A DNA stretch of 64,000 nucleotides, taken from assembly GCA_036873755.1 (NCBI GenBank), contig JAVTVY010037227.1:62001-126000 (forward strand), in the 5' to 3' direction. Positions 27,990-39,730 of this stretch are shown here, in pieces. A program made the position numbers and the translations under genes. Under the pieces are notes generated by a model, which searched no databases, was not told the origin of the DNA, and saw nothing but the letters and a program-made list of their open reading frames with translations. Origin of the DNA: Hanleya hanleyi. Lineage: Eukaryota; Mollusca; Polyplacophora; Lepidopleurida; Hanleyidae. Each line of letters begins with the position of its first letter. Positions within the stretch are counted from its first letter, which is position 1.

Positions 27990-28393
27990 TGAAAGTACCT
28001 TACGAGTGCGATGCACGCAGCTATATGGACTATTATGCCCAACAGGCCGGGGGTGGCTTTCCGGTCTTTAGTGGTGCACGCATGCAACGAGGACATGGAC
28101 TGGGGAACATACTCGGCAGCATCGTCAAAACGTGCCTGCCTTTGGTGACGCGTGGGGCGAAAGCAATCGGCAAATAAGCGGTACGCAGTGGACTGCAAGT
28201 CGCCGGTGATGTCTTGGGGGGTACAGCACCCAAAGAAGCCTTGAAACGGCGGGCCAAAGAAGCAGGAGGCGTCTTAGTGGCCAAAGCACAACGCACCGTA
28301 GGGAATAAAAGAGCTGCCCCACCGAGACCACGCACCAGTCGACGACCGACCCAGCGACGACGCACATCGAAGACCCAGGATATCTTTCCTTAA
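27989..28393 (+). pseudogene. Basic pVI/pX-like protein, nonsense-broken
   Basis: Starts MKVPYECDARSYMDYY. A CAA-to-TAA change at 28,175-28,177 stops it after KAIGK; the remaining frame to the original end at 28,393 is otherwise colinear with element 1. Confidence 0.78.
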
Positions 28394-28396
28394 AAC

Positions 28397-29707
28397 ATGT
28401 TCTTGATCCACGCCGAGTCCTGTCCCCTCACCAACAGTGAATTTGATTTGTGGACCGTGCCGCCCACACAGACCAGTGCCAAACAAGGATTATGGGTGGA
28501 GCATCTCCCGCTCTCCAGCATCAACGAAACAGGGCCCATCGAGTTCACCATCAGTAATGCGGATACGGCCTATGTGGAATTAGCACATACATACTTGTAT
28601 GTGAAAGCCAAGATCGTCAATGGAGATGGCTCCAGAATCATCCAAGCTGCAACGGTGGGCCCGACGAATCTCTGGCTGCACTCGATGTTTCAACAGGTGG
28701 ATATTTTTCTCAGCGACAAGCTCATCAGTGACTCGACCAACACGTACCCCTATCGAGCCTACATCGAGACATTGTTGTCGTATGGGCGAGAGGCTAAAAA
28801 ATCTCAACTGACAGTCGCTTTATTCTACCAGGACACAGCCCAGCACATGGACACGGTGGACAATGTGGGATATAACAAACGGAAGGCTTTGACCGCGAAC
28901 GGCGTCTCGGTGGATCTCATGGGTCGACTACACGCAGACATCTTCATGCAAGACCGGTACCTCTTGAACAAGATCCCCATCAAAATCCGACTGATACGGG
29001 CGCCTCCGACCTTCGCCTTGATGGCCACTAACGTAGATGGGCATGCAGCTGACTATAAGATTGTTATCCAAGACGCAGTCCTGTATGTCCGAAAAGTGAA
29101 ACCGAATCCAGCCGTTCAATTGGGACACATGAAAGCCTTGGAAACAAAACCAGCCCAGTACCCTATCCGACGTGTACAAACCAAAGTGTTCTCTGTGCCT
29201 GCTGGAAATATGGGCGCCAACAAAGAAAACCTGTTCCTGGGGGAACTACCCAAGCAATTGATCCTGGCCTGTGTGGAAAATACCAGTTTCAGCGGAGCCT
29301 ACCCAGAGAATCCGTTTGACTTTAAACATTTCGGCATCAATTTTGTGGCCCTGCATGTGGATGGACAACAGGTCCCAGCCACGGCCTTAACACCGAACTT
29401 TGGACGCGCGAATTTCATTCGAGCCTATCAGAGCCTGTTTACAGCCACCGGTCAAATCAACCAGGACGAAGGAAATTTGATCAGTCGGGAGGACTACGCG
29501 AACGGATACACGTTGTTCTGTTTCGATCTGACCCCCACCTTAGAGAACGACCATCAGCTGGCCCTGGCCAAGGAAGGCAATTTACGGTTGGAAATCCACT
29601 TTGCACGAGCCCTCGGGACCACCGTCAATGTGATCTGCTACGCCGAGTTTGACAACATCATTCAAGTGGGCAAGGCGCGCAACGTGCTGTGTGACTTCTC
29701 CACCTAA
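28397..29707 (+). CDS. Major capsid protein
   Basis: A 436-residue double jelly-roll-type capsid protein, the only copy with a fully colinear frame. It begins MFLIHAESCPLTNSEFDLWT, and characteristic blocks are LWVEHLPLSSINETGPIEF, NKIPIKIRLIRAPPTFALM and GINFVALHVDGQQVPAT. It forms the pseudo-hexameric shell in related viruses. The start follows the pVI-like gene by three bases and the stop precedes the protease ATG by one base, so the three form a tightly packed late block. Confidence 0.93.
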   Translation: MFLIHAESCPLTNSEFDLWTVPPTQTSAKQGLWVEHLPLSSINETGPIEFTISNADTAYVELAHTYLYVKAKIVNGDGSRIIQAATVGPTNLWLHSMFQQVDIFLSDKLISDSTNTYPYRAYIETLLSYGREAKKSQLTVALFYQDTAQHMDTVDNVGYNKRKALTANGVSVDLMGRLHADIFMQDRYLLNKIPIKIRLIRAPPTFALMATNVDGHAADYKIVIQDAVLYVRKVKPNPAVQLGHMKALETKPAQYPIRRVQTKVFSVPAGNMGANKENLFLGELPKQLILACVENTSFSGAYPENPFDFKHFGINFVALHVDGQQVPATALTPNFGRANFIRAYQSLFTATGQINQDEGNLISREDYANGYTLFCFDLTPTLENDHQLALAKEGNLRLEIHFARALGTTVNVICYAEFDNIIQVGKARNVLCDFST

Positions 29708-29708
29708 C

Positions 29709-30182
29709 ATGGATACAGACCAGATAACCACCGTGCTGGAGAATGACCCAGAGACACGTATGGTCTTTCAAGGGGTGTTCGCCCGAGATGTGTTCCCATT
29801 AGACCGTGTATATCCTGCTGCATACGTTCTCAACACGGACCCGATGGATCGGCCCGGTGAACATTGGGTGGGCGTGTACTTGACAGAACAGCAGGGCGAA
29901 TACTTTGACCCGTACGGCCTGCCACCCCTCCATCCCGATTTAACAGACTTCATGGATCAAGGCACAGAGACGTGGTGTTGGAACAGTCAAACGTTGCAAA
30001 GCCTGGCCAGTAGCGTGTGCGGACAATATTGCTTGTTTTACCTGTACCATCGATGCCGGGGAAGACCCGTATCTACCATCGTACAGATGTTTGACGAGTA
30101 CCCCAAGGCCGAGGACCGCGATGTACTCGTATATGACTGGGCCGCCCATCATTTCAATGTACAAGCCCCGTTCTGGGCTTAA
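29709..30182 (+). CDS. Adenain-type cysteine protease
   Basis: 157 residues. Catalytic His52 (GEHWVGVY), Asp67 (EYFDPYG) and Cys104 (VCGQYC), with Gln97 in the oxyanion position. All expected active-site residues are present and the frame is open, so this is the best candidate for an active copy. The C-terminus QAPFWA is encoded by the first stem-loop unit. Confidence 0.93.
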   Translation: MDTDQITTVLENDPETRMVFQGVFARDVFPLDRVYPAAYVLNTDPMDRPGEHWVGVYLTEQQGEYFDPYGLPPLHPDLTDFMDQGTETWCWNSQTLQSLASSVCGQYCLFYLYHRCRGRPVSTIVQMFDEYPKAEDRDVLVYDWAAHHFNVQAPFWA

Positions 30183-30367
30183 GTTCTTTCAATGTACACA
30201 CCCCGCTGTTCTGGGCTTAAGTTTACAAGCCCCCTGTTCTGGGCTTCAGTTCTTTCAATGTACAAGCCCCCTGTTCTGGGCTTCAGTTCTTTCAATGTAC
30301 AAGCCCCTTGTTCTGGGCTTCAGTTTTCACGTGGTTGTTCTCACGTTGTTGTTGTTCACTGAATAAA
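30160..30367 (+). promoter_or_regulatory. Tandem stem-loops and poly(A) signal
   Basis: Four clear AAGCCC...GGGCTT units, including the one in the protease end, plus one decayed unit, then AATAAA at 30,362-30,367. Confidence 0.6.
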
Positions 30368-30507
30368 AAAGATGAGATCTCACCAAAAAACCCTGTCTTG
30401 TGTGTTTTCTATATGAGCATAATGCATGAAACTGGCTTTGAACACCGTATTAGCCAATCAGTGGCCTAGAATGGAGCCAAAGGTAACCCATCCATGTCCA
30501 GAAAACA

Positions 30508-32349
30508 TGTAGGCGCGGACGTAGACGAAAGCATCCCAGTACCCGGATGTAGGCGCAGACATGAGCGAAATTCTAGTCCATTGGTTCTTTTATCGATCGC
30601 TCATTGGATCTTTTTCTCGACCGCTGATTGGTCCAAATGGAACTGCCCATCCTTCCCAGGTTAATTTACAATCCCTTTTTGGGGTTCAAGCTCTGTATAT
30701 CGATGCCGCAACATTGTCTCCGAACCTTGCCGAAAGGGAGACCTTGAACCGTTTGACCTGGATGTGACCTTTGACCTTTTGACCCGACATTCATCCGCGC
30801 ACTGCCGGTGATGACGCGCGCGCCCGCGTGCGGCCGGAGAACCCGCGCGCGCGCGCTGCGGCCGGCGCGGGCCGGGGCGGGCCGGGTCGGGCCGGGAAAA
30901 ACCCCGGAGGTTGAACATCCGGACGTCTAAGAGAACATTGGAACTCTTCTGGGTTTGGAGGTGAAACCCGGAAGTGACGTCACAACCCACGTGACCTGCG
31001 CAGCAGAATGGAAACGACACCCTAGTGTACCCCCCTCACATAGGCTTCACATGGATACCTCACTCGATCCAATCGGCCCACTAGTGGCTCCCCTAGATCC
31101 CAAAACGTCTATTTCCATACACTTTGTCTATTGCGCATGCGCAGAATGACGATATTCCTACCCCACATCCATCCCATCGGTTGCCCCCTCACATAGGCTT
31201 CACATTGATACCTCACTCGACCCCATCGGACCATTAGTGGCCCACCTAGATCCCAAAACGTCCACCCCGTATGGACCTATACACCCATAGCCATGCAGTA
31301 TAGGCCTATGGGCCTACCCAGGCCTCGGTGACTTTTTCCAAAAATTTCACCGTTTCGCTCCGGGACCCTTCCCATCGTGTTCTAAATGACGAGACGTGAA
31401 AAACAAATCCAAGCAATCCATATCACAATGAACGTGTGTGAATTTCCCAGGTTGGACCTATACCCCCCATGGCCAGCCTATGGGCCTATATACAGACCTC
31501 GGTGACTTTTCCCAAAAATTTCACCGATTCGCTCCGGGACCCTTCCCATTGTCATTTTCTTGGCGAGACGAGAAAAACGCGACCCCACAAGCCATAGTAA
31601 AGCCCACGAAAAAAATTGACCATCCCCATACCCCATACAGGCATTTTCCCTTATATTGTATAATACAGACCCCTATTGTAGGGGTAAAGTCCGTGTTCCG
31701 CTTTTTATAGTTTCGGGGGAAAATCCTAATTTTACATGCACCCACCCCATTGACTTGAGAGGCAGGTCCCAGTAAGCCCGGGGATCGATATTAGCCCTTT
31801 GGGCTAGAGTTGATAGGTGTTTTCCCCTATTTTAGGGGTAAAATCCGTATTCCGCTTTTTATAGTTTCGGGAAAAAATCCTAATTTTACATGCACCCACC
31901 CCATTGACTTGATAGGCAGGTCCCAATAAGCCCGGGGGCCGATATTAGCCCTTTTGACTAGGGTTGATAGGGGTTTTCCCCTATTTTAGGGGTAAAGTCC
32001 GTGTTCCGCTTTTTTTCCGGAGAAATTTTACGTGCACCCACCCATGACTGGATGCCCCTTCACGAATGCTTCACTTTGATACCTCACTCGACCCAATCGG
32101 ACCATGCAGCGTATTTCAAGTCTGGGGACTACTTTTTCTCCGCGGAAGCTTTTTTCCGCGACCGCATCACCGCCAGACCGCATCACCGCGAAGGAATACA
32201 CACGCAGCTGGTGGCGCCCCCTGGCGCCACAGAGGTAAAAGGCGATGTGGCGTCCCCTATACCTTTAACCTGGAAACAGCGCCCCCTGGTGGATGCAAGA
32301 GTTACCTCCCCCGGCAAAACAGACCTCGAAACCCTCTTTCCCTACTACT
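30508..32349 (-). repeat. Element 2 right terminal inverted repeat
   Basis: Mirror of 19,314-21,153 with small differences, for example a complete TGCGCATGCGCA near 31,133 where the left copy has a mismatch. The DR1-like TGACCTTTGACCT is at 30,765-30,777. Confidence 0.9.
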
Positions 32350-32456
32350 GTCATGCGACCATGAACTGTAGGTTGGATCACTTCACATTGAAGCCGCATA
32401 ACAGCTGCAATGTTATAATGAGGCAACATATGATTATATATCAGATATGTCGACAG

Positions 32457-33020
32457 TCCATGGTAGCTACCATTTGTCTTGGCAACAGTCCATTTGGCGA
32501 ATCATTGGATCAGACGATGTGCTCTCTGTGCATCATTCACAAGTGCATGTTGACCTACCATGGACTGTCGATCGGTCCGATGATGATACCATGGACTGTC
32601 GTAATATCTGACAGACAGAGAATAAACTATTAATGGTTCATATTCCTCTTAAACACACACAAGTGGAAGGAATCGAGAGATGAATGAGTCAGTGATACAT
32701 GAGGCAGGTAGTAAGTTCCCACGTGTTCATTTTGTGCTCATTTTCTCACACTATAATTCGATGCTAATACCTACCATGGACTGTCTACCAACACCTAAAA
32801 ACACCTCTCGCCGCAATAATGTTTAAAAAATTTGTTAACTTGAAATAGTAATAACCCTACATTTGGTGACAATATAGTACGATATCTCTCCTTCAAAAAA
32901 TGACTGGACATCGATATGCTGAAAATCGTTCATTTTCGGCTGTGGTCACTGTCGTCTGGTCAGACACACGCCCACGCTTGATAACGAAAGCACCGAACAA
33001 CCTACCATTGACTGTGATTT
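32457..33020. repeat. Cluster of CTACCATGGACTGT motifs
   Basis: The motif occurs at about 32,457 (inverted), 32,557, 32,587 and 32,773, and as CTACCATTGACTGT at 33,002, irregularly spaced just outside the right end of element 2. No gene was found in 32,356-33,690. Confidence 0.5.
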
Positions 33021-33689
33021 GACACGTGACCGGCGGTTTTCACCTATAATCATATACTTGTCGATTCAGTAGGATGGACAAGAGGTGGGGAAAACCGACG
33101 ACGTCTGGTGACTAAAGAGCAACCATATGACTCTACAGGATAGCTTCCCTCGGCACCTGACACTCGGGCTCAAGAATACAGTGGATTCTCGGATGTAGCC
33201 TTAGTATCTCGCTTTTATTTCAGCTGTTCATGTGGAGACTATGAAGTATGAATAAGAAACCAAGATTTTTCTATTCTCTGAGAATAATTTAATTCTACAG
33301 GGTTAAGGGATATTCTCTTGAACATTAATTCTGGTTAATGCTCGCGATCCCTTTCAAGTATACGTACAATTATGTAACTGCTTTATTACATTAACAACAT
33401 TGACAAAAAGTCATATTTACCATGCATTTTCTTCAGTAGGATATGCTCGCGAAGGCCGCTCAAATGTATGGGAAATACATGTACCTATTGACCAATTCGT
33501 CTTACATTCTACACTTTTGCAAATCTAGATTTCCCTATGAACTAAGCTTGGAAAAATGAGTTTATATAACAATCGGTTAGTCGGACCAGTTCTCTTTGTC
33601 AAAGTACTAACAGTTCACCATCCTCATCCACCTTAATAACACATCGCTGTGTTATATGTAAGTACTATTTTCATAACCTACCAATTGTC

Positions 33690-34045
33690 CATCCACCGGT
33701 TAGAGCATCCGATAATTGTTCAATGCCTTCAGCGTCGGTCTCGTAAGCGGTAGGTACTGGGTTCAATCCCCCGGGTTATACCAAAGACTTCAACTTTCGT
33801 GTTTGGTTTCCTCGCTTACGCTCAGCATTAGGATAAAACGAGTGGTTCGCTCGGTGTCAGTATAATGTGACTGGGCGGGGTGTCGTATACGGCATGATGT
33901 TAAAGTGGGACTGCATTGTATAATGGCAGCCTCTGCTCTGTTACAAGTAGGTACTCCCACCCCTTCCCCCTTCCCCGTCGTGATATAGCTGGAAAAAAAA
34001 ATGTTAAAAGCGACATTAAACTCCATTCACTCAATCACACACCTT
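33690..34045 (+). repeat. SINE with tRNA-like head
   Basis: A B-box-like GGGTTCAATCCCC near 33,765 and an A-box-like GGTTAGAGC near 33,699, then a body with CAGTATAATGTGACTGGGCGG and a tail CGTGATATAGCTGGAAAAAA ... ACTCCATTCACTCA. This tail type is familiar from molluscan SINEs. A 5'-truncated relative lies at 36,896-37,095. Confidence 0.7.
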
Positions 34046-34749
34046 GGCCATGTGCTTTCGAGGGCGTCACAGAGCAACGTGGTATACACTGTCCTGGAAG
34101 TATTTTCTTGTATATATTGACGACGTGATATTTTTAGCTGTTTGATTATGAACATTCGTTGCATGTGACTGCTGTCTTGTGCATTCGCGACCTCTAGATT
34201 GATTTTGCGCCAAATGAACTAGATGGGGAATTCCACCTGATCTATAATGAAGGAATGAAGGATGGTACCAGCACATCCTAATAGCTTTAACTGTATTTCT
34301 CGGGATACAAACATAAGTCGGAAAAACGCCGCTGTATACAGTCGGCCGACAATATTCCCAAGGAGAAGGGGATATGGGTCGAATACAGTAAATTGAGGAA
34401 TATTATCAAAACCAGTGCTCGTAGCAAGTGTGCGAGTATGGGGTCACATTCAGGATGTATTTGGGGTGGAATACCTTGTTTGAATTTCCAATCTGTAACT
34501 GCCTTATCAGTGCCGGGCAGGTGGGGGTGGGGGTGCTCACTAATGTCGAAAAATCATTTCCTCAGCGCCTATACCGGTCCCCATCCTGATGGAAGAATAG
34601 CTCCAGATATATTTTGATAAACATTGTTAGTTGGTCACAACTCGTCCTATGATATGAATACGATCGAACGCCGGGTGTGGTAAAGTCCGATTTGTAAACT
34701 GTAAACCGTAATATTTTCACCTTGTACTTTAATTTCAATTTTGTTGCAG
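34046..34749. other. Intron or upstream flank, no exon recognised
   Basis: Ends in the acceptor TTTTGTTGCAG of the first visible channel exon. No other coding signal. Confidence 0.5.
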
Positions 34750-34933
34750 ATAGAATATCTACCTGCTCCGTACAATGCATTCGGCTCCTCAAAATGCATG
34801 GACACCAAATCGACCGAATTTGTGAATCCTTTGAAAATCTACAAATATTACAGCTATAATGCCTGTTATCTTGAATGTAAAGGAAACTACTTGCTGGAGT
34901 ACTGTGGTTGTGTTACCGCTTATGACTATCCAG
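34750..34933 (+). CDS. DEG/ENaC channel, first visible exon
   Basis: Degenerin/epithelial sodium channel family, trimeric Na+ channels of the plasma membrane. This exon encodes 61 residues of the large extracellular domain, with LPAPYNAFGSSKC and a Cys-rich block YNACYLECKGNYLLEYCGC typical of the family. The acceptor is TTGCAG and the donor CAG|GTAAGG (phase 1). It joins in frame with four downstream exons to the stop at 62,936, about 207 residues in total. Exons for the N-terminus and first membrane segment are not in view and may lie upstream of the window or beyond element 2. The subtype (peptide-gated, acid-sensing or other) cannot be decided. Confidence 0.88.
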
Positions 34934-35359
34934 GTAAGGTGAAATGCAATCGAAGGAGTTTTTGGGGAGAAAATATTAACCACACAAATCCCTGGCTATA
35001 TTCTCGAAATAATGTACATTGGTGTCCCCAGGAAGAGGGTGACTCCGGAAGTATCAGCGAAAAGCATTTTGTAGATCAACACTCCGATAGATGTTTATTC
35101 GTGTCTTCGTAAGGAATGGTAGTTTACAACAAAACTCAAAGATAATGAAACACTGAAAACATAATATGAAGTGATTAACCAATGAAATTAACCAAAAAGG
35201 GGAGGGTGTTCCCCGGTTGCTTTGATACCACAGTTCAGTTGACGGTGACATGATTAAATATATATATCAGAATATTTATCTACAAAATCCTTTTCGGTAA
35301 TACTTTCGGAGTCGCCCTCCTGCAGCATTATGCCAAATTAATCACTGGATCCCAACGCT

Positions 35360-35772
35360 TTTGGTGTCTACTTATTCTGCAAGTTCTGTATAACCCTGGA
35401 TTGTACTGGTGTCTACTTATTCTACAAGTTCTGTATAACCCTGGATTGTACTGGTGTCTACTTATTCTACAAGTTCTGTATAACCCTGGGTTGTACTGGT
35501 GTCTACTTATTCTGCAAGTTCTGTATAACCCTGGATTGTACTGGTGTCTACTTATTCTACAAGTTCTGTATAACCCTGGATTGTACTGATGTCTACTTAT
35601 TCTACAAGTTCTGTATAACCCTGGATTGTACTGATGTCTACTTATTCTGAAAGTTCTGTATAACCCTGGATTGTACTGGTGTCTACTTATTGTACAAGTT
35701 CTGTATAACCCTGGATTGTACTGGTGTCTACTTATTCTGCAAGTTCTGTATAACCCTGGATTGTACTGGTGG
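35360..35772. repeat. 45-bp minisatellite, about 9 units
   Basis: Unit contains GGTGTCTACTTATTCTACAA and GTTCTGTATAACCCTGGATT. Since 45 is divisible by three, long open frames appear in it on both strands; they are not genes. It lies in the channel's intron. Confidence 0.9.
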
Positions 35773-35865
35773 TCAGAGCCGCTGAGGCCGTGAACCTGTA
35801 TATGTCTATATATGTAATAATTTAATTGTAATAAAGCTGGATCCACGTCCTATTTTGTGGGAGGC

Positions 35866-35958
35866 CCGTTGGCCGAGTGGTTTAGATCGCCGACATACAG
35901 TGCTGGCGATTAGGTGCCTGACTCTGGGGTCGCTGGTTCGAATCCCGCACGGGACTCG
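35866..35958 (+). pseudogene. tRNA-like sequence
   Basis: A-box TGGCCGAGTGG and B-box GGTTCGAATCC, CCCGT...ACGGG acceptor pairing and a long variable region as in Ser/Leu tRNAs. The acceptor end and anticodon stem are imperfect, so it is more likely a tRNA pseudogene or SINE head than a working tRNA. Confidence 0.5.
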
Positions 35959-36543
35959 ACCAAATTCTCAGCACTAGAATTTGTGCTATTCTAAGATAGT
36001 GTTATCCCAAAATAACGAAAATACTGTTATACGATCACTTTCTAAATGATAAAAAATATATGGATCCACGTCGTTTAGTCGTACATGCCGACGTTCTATA
36101 TGAAGCAGATCATATAACCTCACATTTAGTGTCGGTTGAGGGTCTATACCATATATGATAGGGCGATTGTTGTTGTGAACAAGTGCACAGGCATATATTT
36201 CCATCTGGCCACCATGTGAATTAGTCACCGTTTCTCAAGAAGCTACATGTAGGCCTATCCTTGTGATCAGTATTGATGTGAAATTTCGTACATGTCACAT
36301 ACGCGTATATAGGTTCCATGGCTGAGAAGTTTCGCTAACTCCTGTGCTAATATCACTCTCAACTATGAACGATACTGAAGGATATACTTATATTGAATAT
36401 TTGGTGTGGATATTTTCATCGTTTGGACTATCCAGAGATATAATAAAACACGTGACATTTTTTCGTCATGAAAAATAATATTGATTTAGTTCATGTTCTG
36501 ATGCCAATAGGTAAAAATACTGCTGTTTTCATTATCATTTCAG

Positions 36544-36600
36544 TTGTTGGACCGACCTGTTCTGTGCGCAGGAGTATACAATGCATTCCCAAGGCAAATC
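36544..36600 (+). CDS. DEG/ENaC channel, second visible exon
   Basis: A 57-nt exon between TCATTTCAG and GTAAGT. With the carried-over base it encodes VGPTCSVRRSIQC and on, the segment that follows the CGC block in the family (a Cys-containing C-terminal part of the extracellular domain). Phases 1 in and 1 out fit both neighbours. Confidence 0.8.
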
Positions 36601-36895
36601 GTAAGTTATCGATAACTCATTAACTCTGATGAGAAACATACACTATCAGGATATGGAAAACGTAGTCTGAGTTCCATCGATGACTCATCTCCCGAGTATT
36701 AGTTGGAATATTTTATCTAAAAAATACAAGCGCTTTTACAAACTTTATTTCACTTCCGAATACCAATTACGGAAGTAGTATGGGGACACTTCGTCCTCTA
36801 TTGTATTCCCTTGAGAACGATAGATTATGAGCTATTGTTATGAGTCAAACTAAAAATGGACTGCTGCTTATCACTCAATTTTGCGATGGTAATTG

Positions 36896-37095
36896 GTCCG
36901 TTGTCAGTATAATGTGAATGGGTGGTGTTTCAAGTCTGCCTACGACATGATACTTCATTGAGAGAGTCCTATAGAATGTCGGCATTATGACTGCTCTGTC
37001 ACAAGTAGGCACCCACGACCCACCTCATCCCGGTTGTGATATAACAGGAAAAAAATTGTTGAAAACGATAAAAGATAAACCCTCCTACTCACTCC
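36896..37095 (+). repeat. 5'-truncated SINE copy
   Basis: Shares GTCAGTATAATGTGA, CTGCTCTGTCACAAGTAGGC and TTGTGATATAACAGGAAAAA with the SINE at 33,690-34,045. Confidence 0.65.
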
Positions 37096-37542
37096 CCGTT
37101 TTGTTAACAGAAGAACCGTCCAGCCAACAGAATGCACTATTTTACAGTAGAACACTATCGTGGATCAAAGGGGTATTTTGCAGCGCAAAATTGGTATGAG
37201 AACACAGGATTCTTTCAGTACCGCTATATCAATCTCTGGTGTATAGCATGTCAATCATGTTTGATCCCCTGCTATGCTATGAAAAGTGCGTCAATTACGG
37301 TTCATCCATCAGTTTCCATACGCCCTTTGATTATTTCAAATTCGCTCAGTTCGCTCAGTACAGAAGAGACTATATGTAGTAGTTCCTTCTAACCTATCAA
37401 TATTTCCTTGATCGATCCTTGTCTTTCTTACATATCTTTACAGTGGATAATTGAACCTTTGTTTTTGTGAGAATAATTTTTTATAAAATGTCATTAAACC
37501 AAAGAATAAATTAGACATATATACTGCACAAAGGGCAGGCTA

Positions 37543-37690
37543 GAGTACTGTGCTAGAGTACTGTGCTAGAGTACTGTGCTAGAGTACTGTGCTAGAGCTA
37601 GAGTACTGTGCTAGAGCTAGAGTACTGTGCTAGAGCTAGAGTACTGTGCTAGAGTACTGTGCTAGAGTACTGTGCTAGAGTACTGTGCTT
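37543..37690. repeat. 15-bp minisatellite
   Basis: About nine units of CTAGAGTACTGTG(CT), some with an extra AGAGCT. Intronic. Confidence 0.85.
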
Positions 37691-38009
37691 CTTTTATCTC
37701 GTTTGAATGTTATGAACGTTTTGTCTCGTTTACTCTGACTAGACAAATTTGACAATTTGACAAATTAAAGCAAAAGAATAAGTCATTGGACAAAATTATT
37801 GAACTTAGGAAAAACGTTTGGGTTTGAAATGTTTAGACTGATTATGTGGAGTTTCTAGCCATTTGATAATTTATTAGGGACAAGAAAGGGACACCAAATT
37901 TTCAAAACTTTGCTTCCATTAATCTGAACCGTTTTTGTTAGAAACTAAGACAAAAACACATTAAATTCAGTTTCATCCACTTGAATCACACGTGCCATGT
38001 CGAACAACT

Positions 38010-38800
38010 AGAAAAGCGGCTTGTTGGTCATGACAGCTTTAATTTGCTCGAACAAAATGTCATGCTCCTTGCATCACTTCCTCTGTACATCATTGCGCAG
38101 CAGCTGTCTCAATCGTGTGATGATGTCGAATAATTTTGGTATGAATTTGGACAGGAAGTTTATAATGCCCAAGGCGCGGCAAATCTGTATTGCATTCAGG
38201 CTTGGGGATGATAAAAATGTTAAATTGTGTCACTCTCTGGTTTGAATCCATCAGATAACACCATACTTATCTTCGTGCACCTTATCCAGCTAGAATTTGA
38301 CATTTTCCTGACGCACACTTTCATAGACTTTTCGTATGATTCTACAATGTTTCGCTCTATCGGCAATGATCAAAAAATCAAAAAATACTTCCACTACCAG
38401 AATATCGTCAAAGATTTTCATGTTCGCCCTTTGAAATATTGCTGAGGCCGAACTGATTCCAAATGATATTCGATGAAATTTATACCGCCCAATCGGCGTG
38501 TTGAACGTACACGGGTCAGCACGCTCAGCGTCAAGTTCAATTTGCCAAAACCCGTAGTTTCCATACAGAATGGTATAAACTATTTTACCGCTGAGTTGGG
38601 CAGCAATTTCCTTTGTAGTCGGAATCTGAAAGTGTTCTCGCTGAATCTCTTTATATAGATTCCTTGAATCCAAACATAGACGCATGCATTGTGCTCCTTC
38701 ACAATAACCAAACTTTTGACACAGCTAGTTGGTTTGTTCTCTTTTTCGACAAGATGGAAATTTGCAAGTCTACCAAACATCAACTGGTGGTACACCTGGA
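38010..38800 (-). pseudogene. gypsy-type reverse transcriptase remnant
   Basis: Minus-strand frames show LSGKIVYTILYGNYGFWQIE, TFNTPIGRYKFHRISFGISS and, further on, GIINFLSKFIPKLFDIITR, all in the order of Ty3/gypsy pol. The YxDD region and several conserved residues are altered, and frames change near 38,640 and 38,290. No LTRs were recognised. It is an old fragment in the channel intron. Confidence 0.85.
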
Positions 38801-39519
38801 TTTATCGCAATGTTTTGATTCTCGCGTTGACGTTACCTGAGTCAGTCATAACGTCCTTGTACTGGCGTATCCGCTGGTCAATTATGATAAATACACTTGT
38901 GGTAACTCTTTGAACAAGATTCAACCGTCGACAAGCATGTAATCCAAGAATTGATACGGACAGGGAGTTGACAACACAAAATCCTGTTTTACTATGTGCC
39001 GATATTTTGTGACAGTCTAGGGCGAATTCACTCTGCGAATAACCTACAAATTATAATAATCACAGATTGTGGGTGGCCGTTTTCTGCAATTTCCTGCCCT
39101 TTAAGTTAATTGTACTTTTCTTCACTTGTGATTTGTTTGCTTGTGATTGTTAGTGATCTGTTTATTCTATACTACTGGCGTTTGTAGTAGTATCGACCCT
39201 TCCTGCTAACATTAGTAATATCTGACCTATCTATGCTACTGATGTTTACAGTAGGATCTGCCCTTTTTACACTACTGCTGTATGCAGAAGTATCTGTCCT
39301 TTCTATACTAATGTTCGACTGCGAATCTGACTGTGTAGATTCAATGATACCAACAAACAATCAATCAAAGTTATCGGCGAGTTACTGTGTTTCGTCCATG
39401 GAATGGTTCGCCTTTCACATGTATATGCGTTCGCGGGAGAGTTATTTCTGCCTTCATGTGTTTCCGGCTACATTTTGGACTGGTCGCCGAGAGCCGCCAG
39501 TCGAAGAATAGATGGAACA

Positions 39520-39730
39520 CATTTAAATACAGTATAAATAAATTAAAATGAAATGAAAGTATAAAGAAAGTCAAATGAAATAAATTGATGACTTAAGACA
39601 AAGAGAAATTAAATGAAAATTAAAATCAAGTGAAATGAAATGAAATTGAAAATACATTAGAGTGAAATGAAATCAAAATTTAAAACAAAGTAAAATAAAT
39701 GAAAAATGAAAGTAGAGTAAAATGAACACA
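39520..39730. repeat. A-rich low-complexity tract
   Basis: Irregular AAATGAAAT/AAAATTAAA repeats. No gene. Confidence 0.7.

Larger units (their letters stand above)
19314..32349 (+). mobile_element. Polinton/Maverick-like element 2
   Basis: A 13,036-bp element with the terminal sequence AGTAGTAGGGAAAGGGTGTT and its complement at the right end. The six bases GTCATG flank both sides (19,308-19,313 and 32,350-32,355), the 6-bp duplication expected of a Polinton integrase. It is the best preserved copy: major capsid, protease, PC4-like B and several small genes are open, but integrase, ATPase, Pro-rich, penton and pVI-like genes are broken. There is no zinc-finger gene and no DNA polymerase. Confidence 0.95.

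Noticed and set aside
35328..35846. Open frame of 172 codons with 15-residue repeats
   Set aside because: It is the translation of a 45-bp minisatellite in an intron, and the opposite strand is open too.
35866..35958. Functional serine or leucine tRNA
   Set aside because: A and B boxes are good, but the anticodon stem and acceptor end are mispaired.
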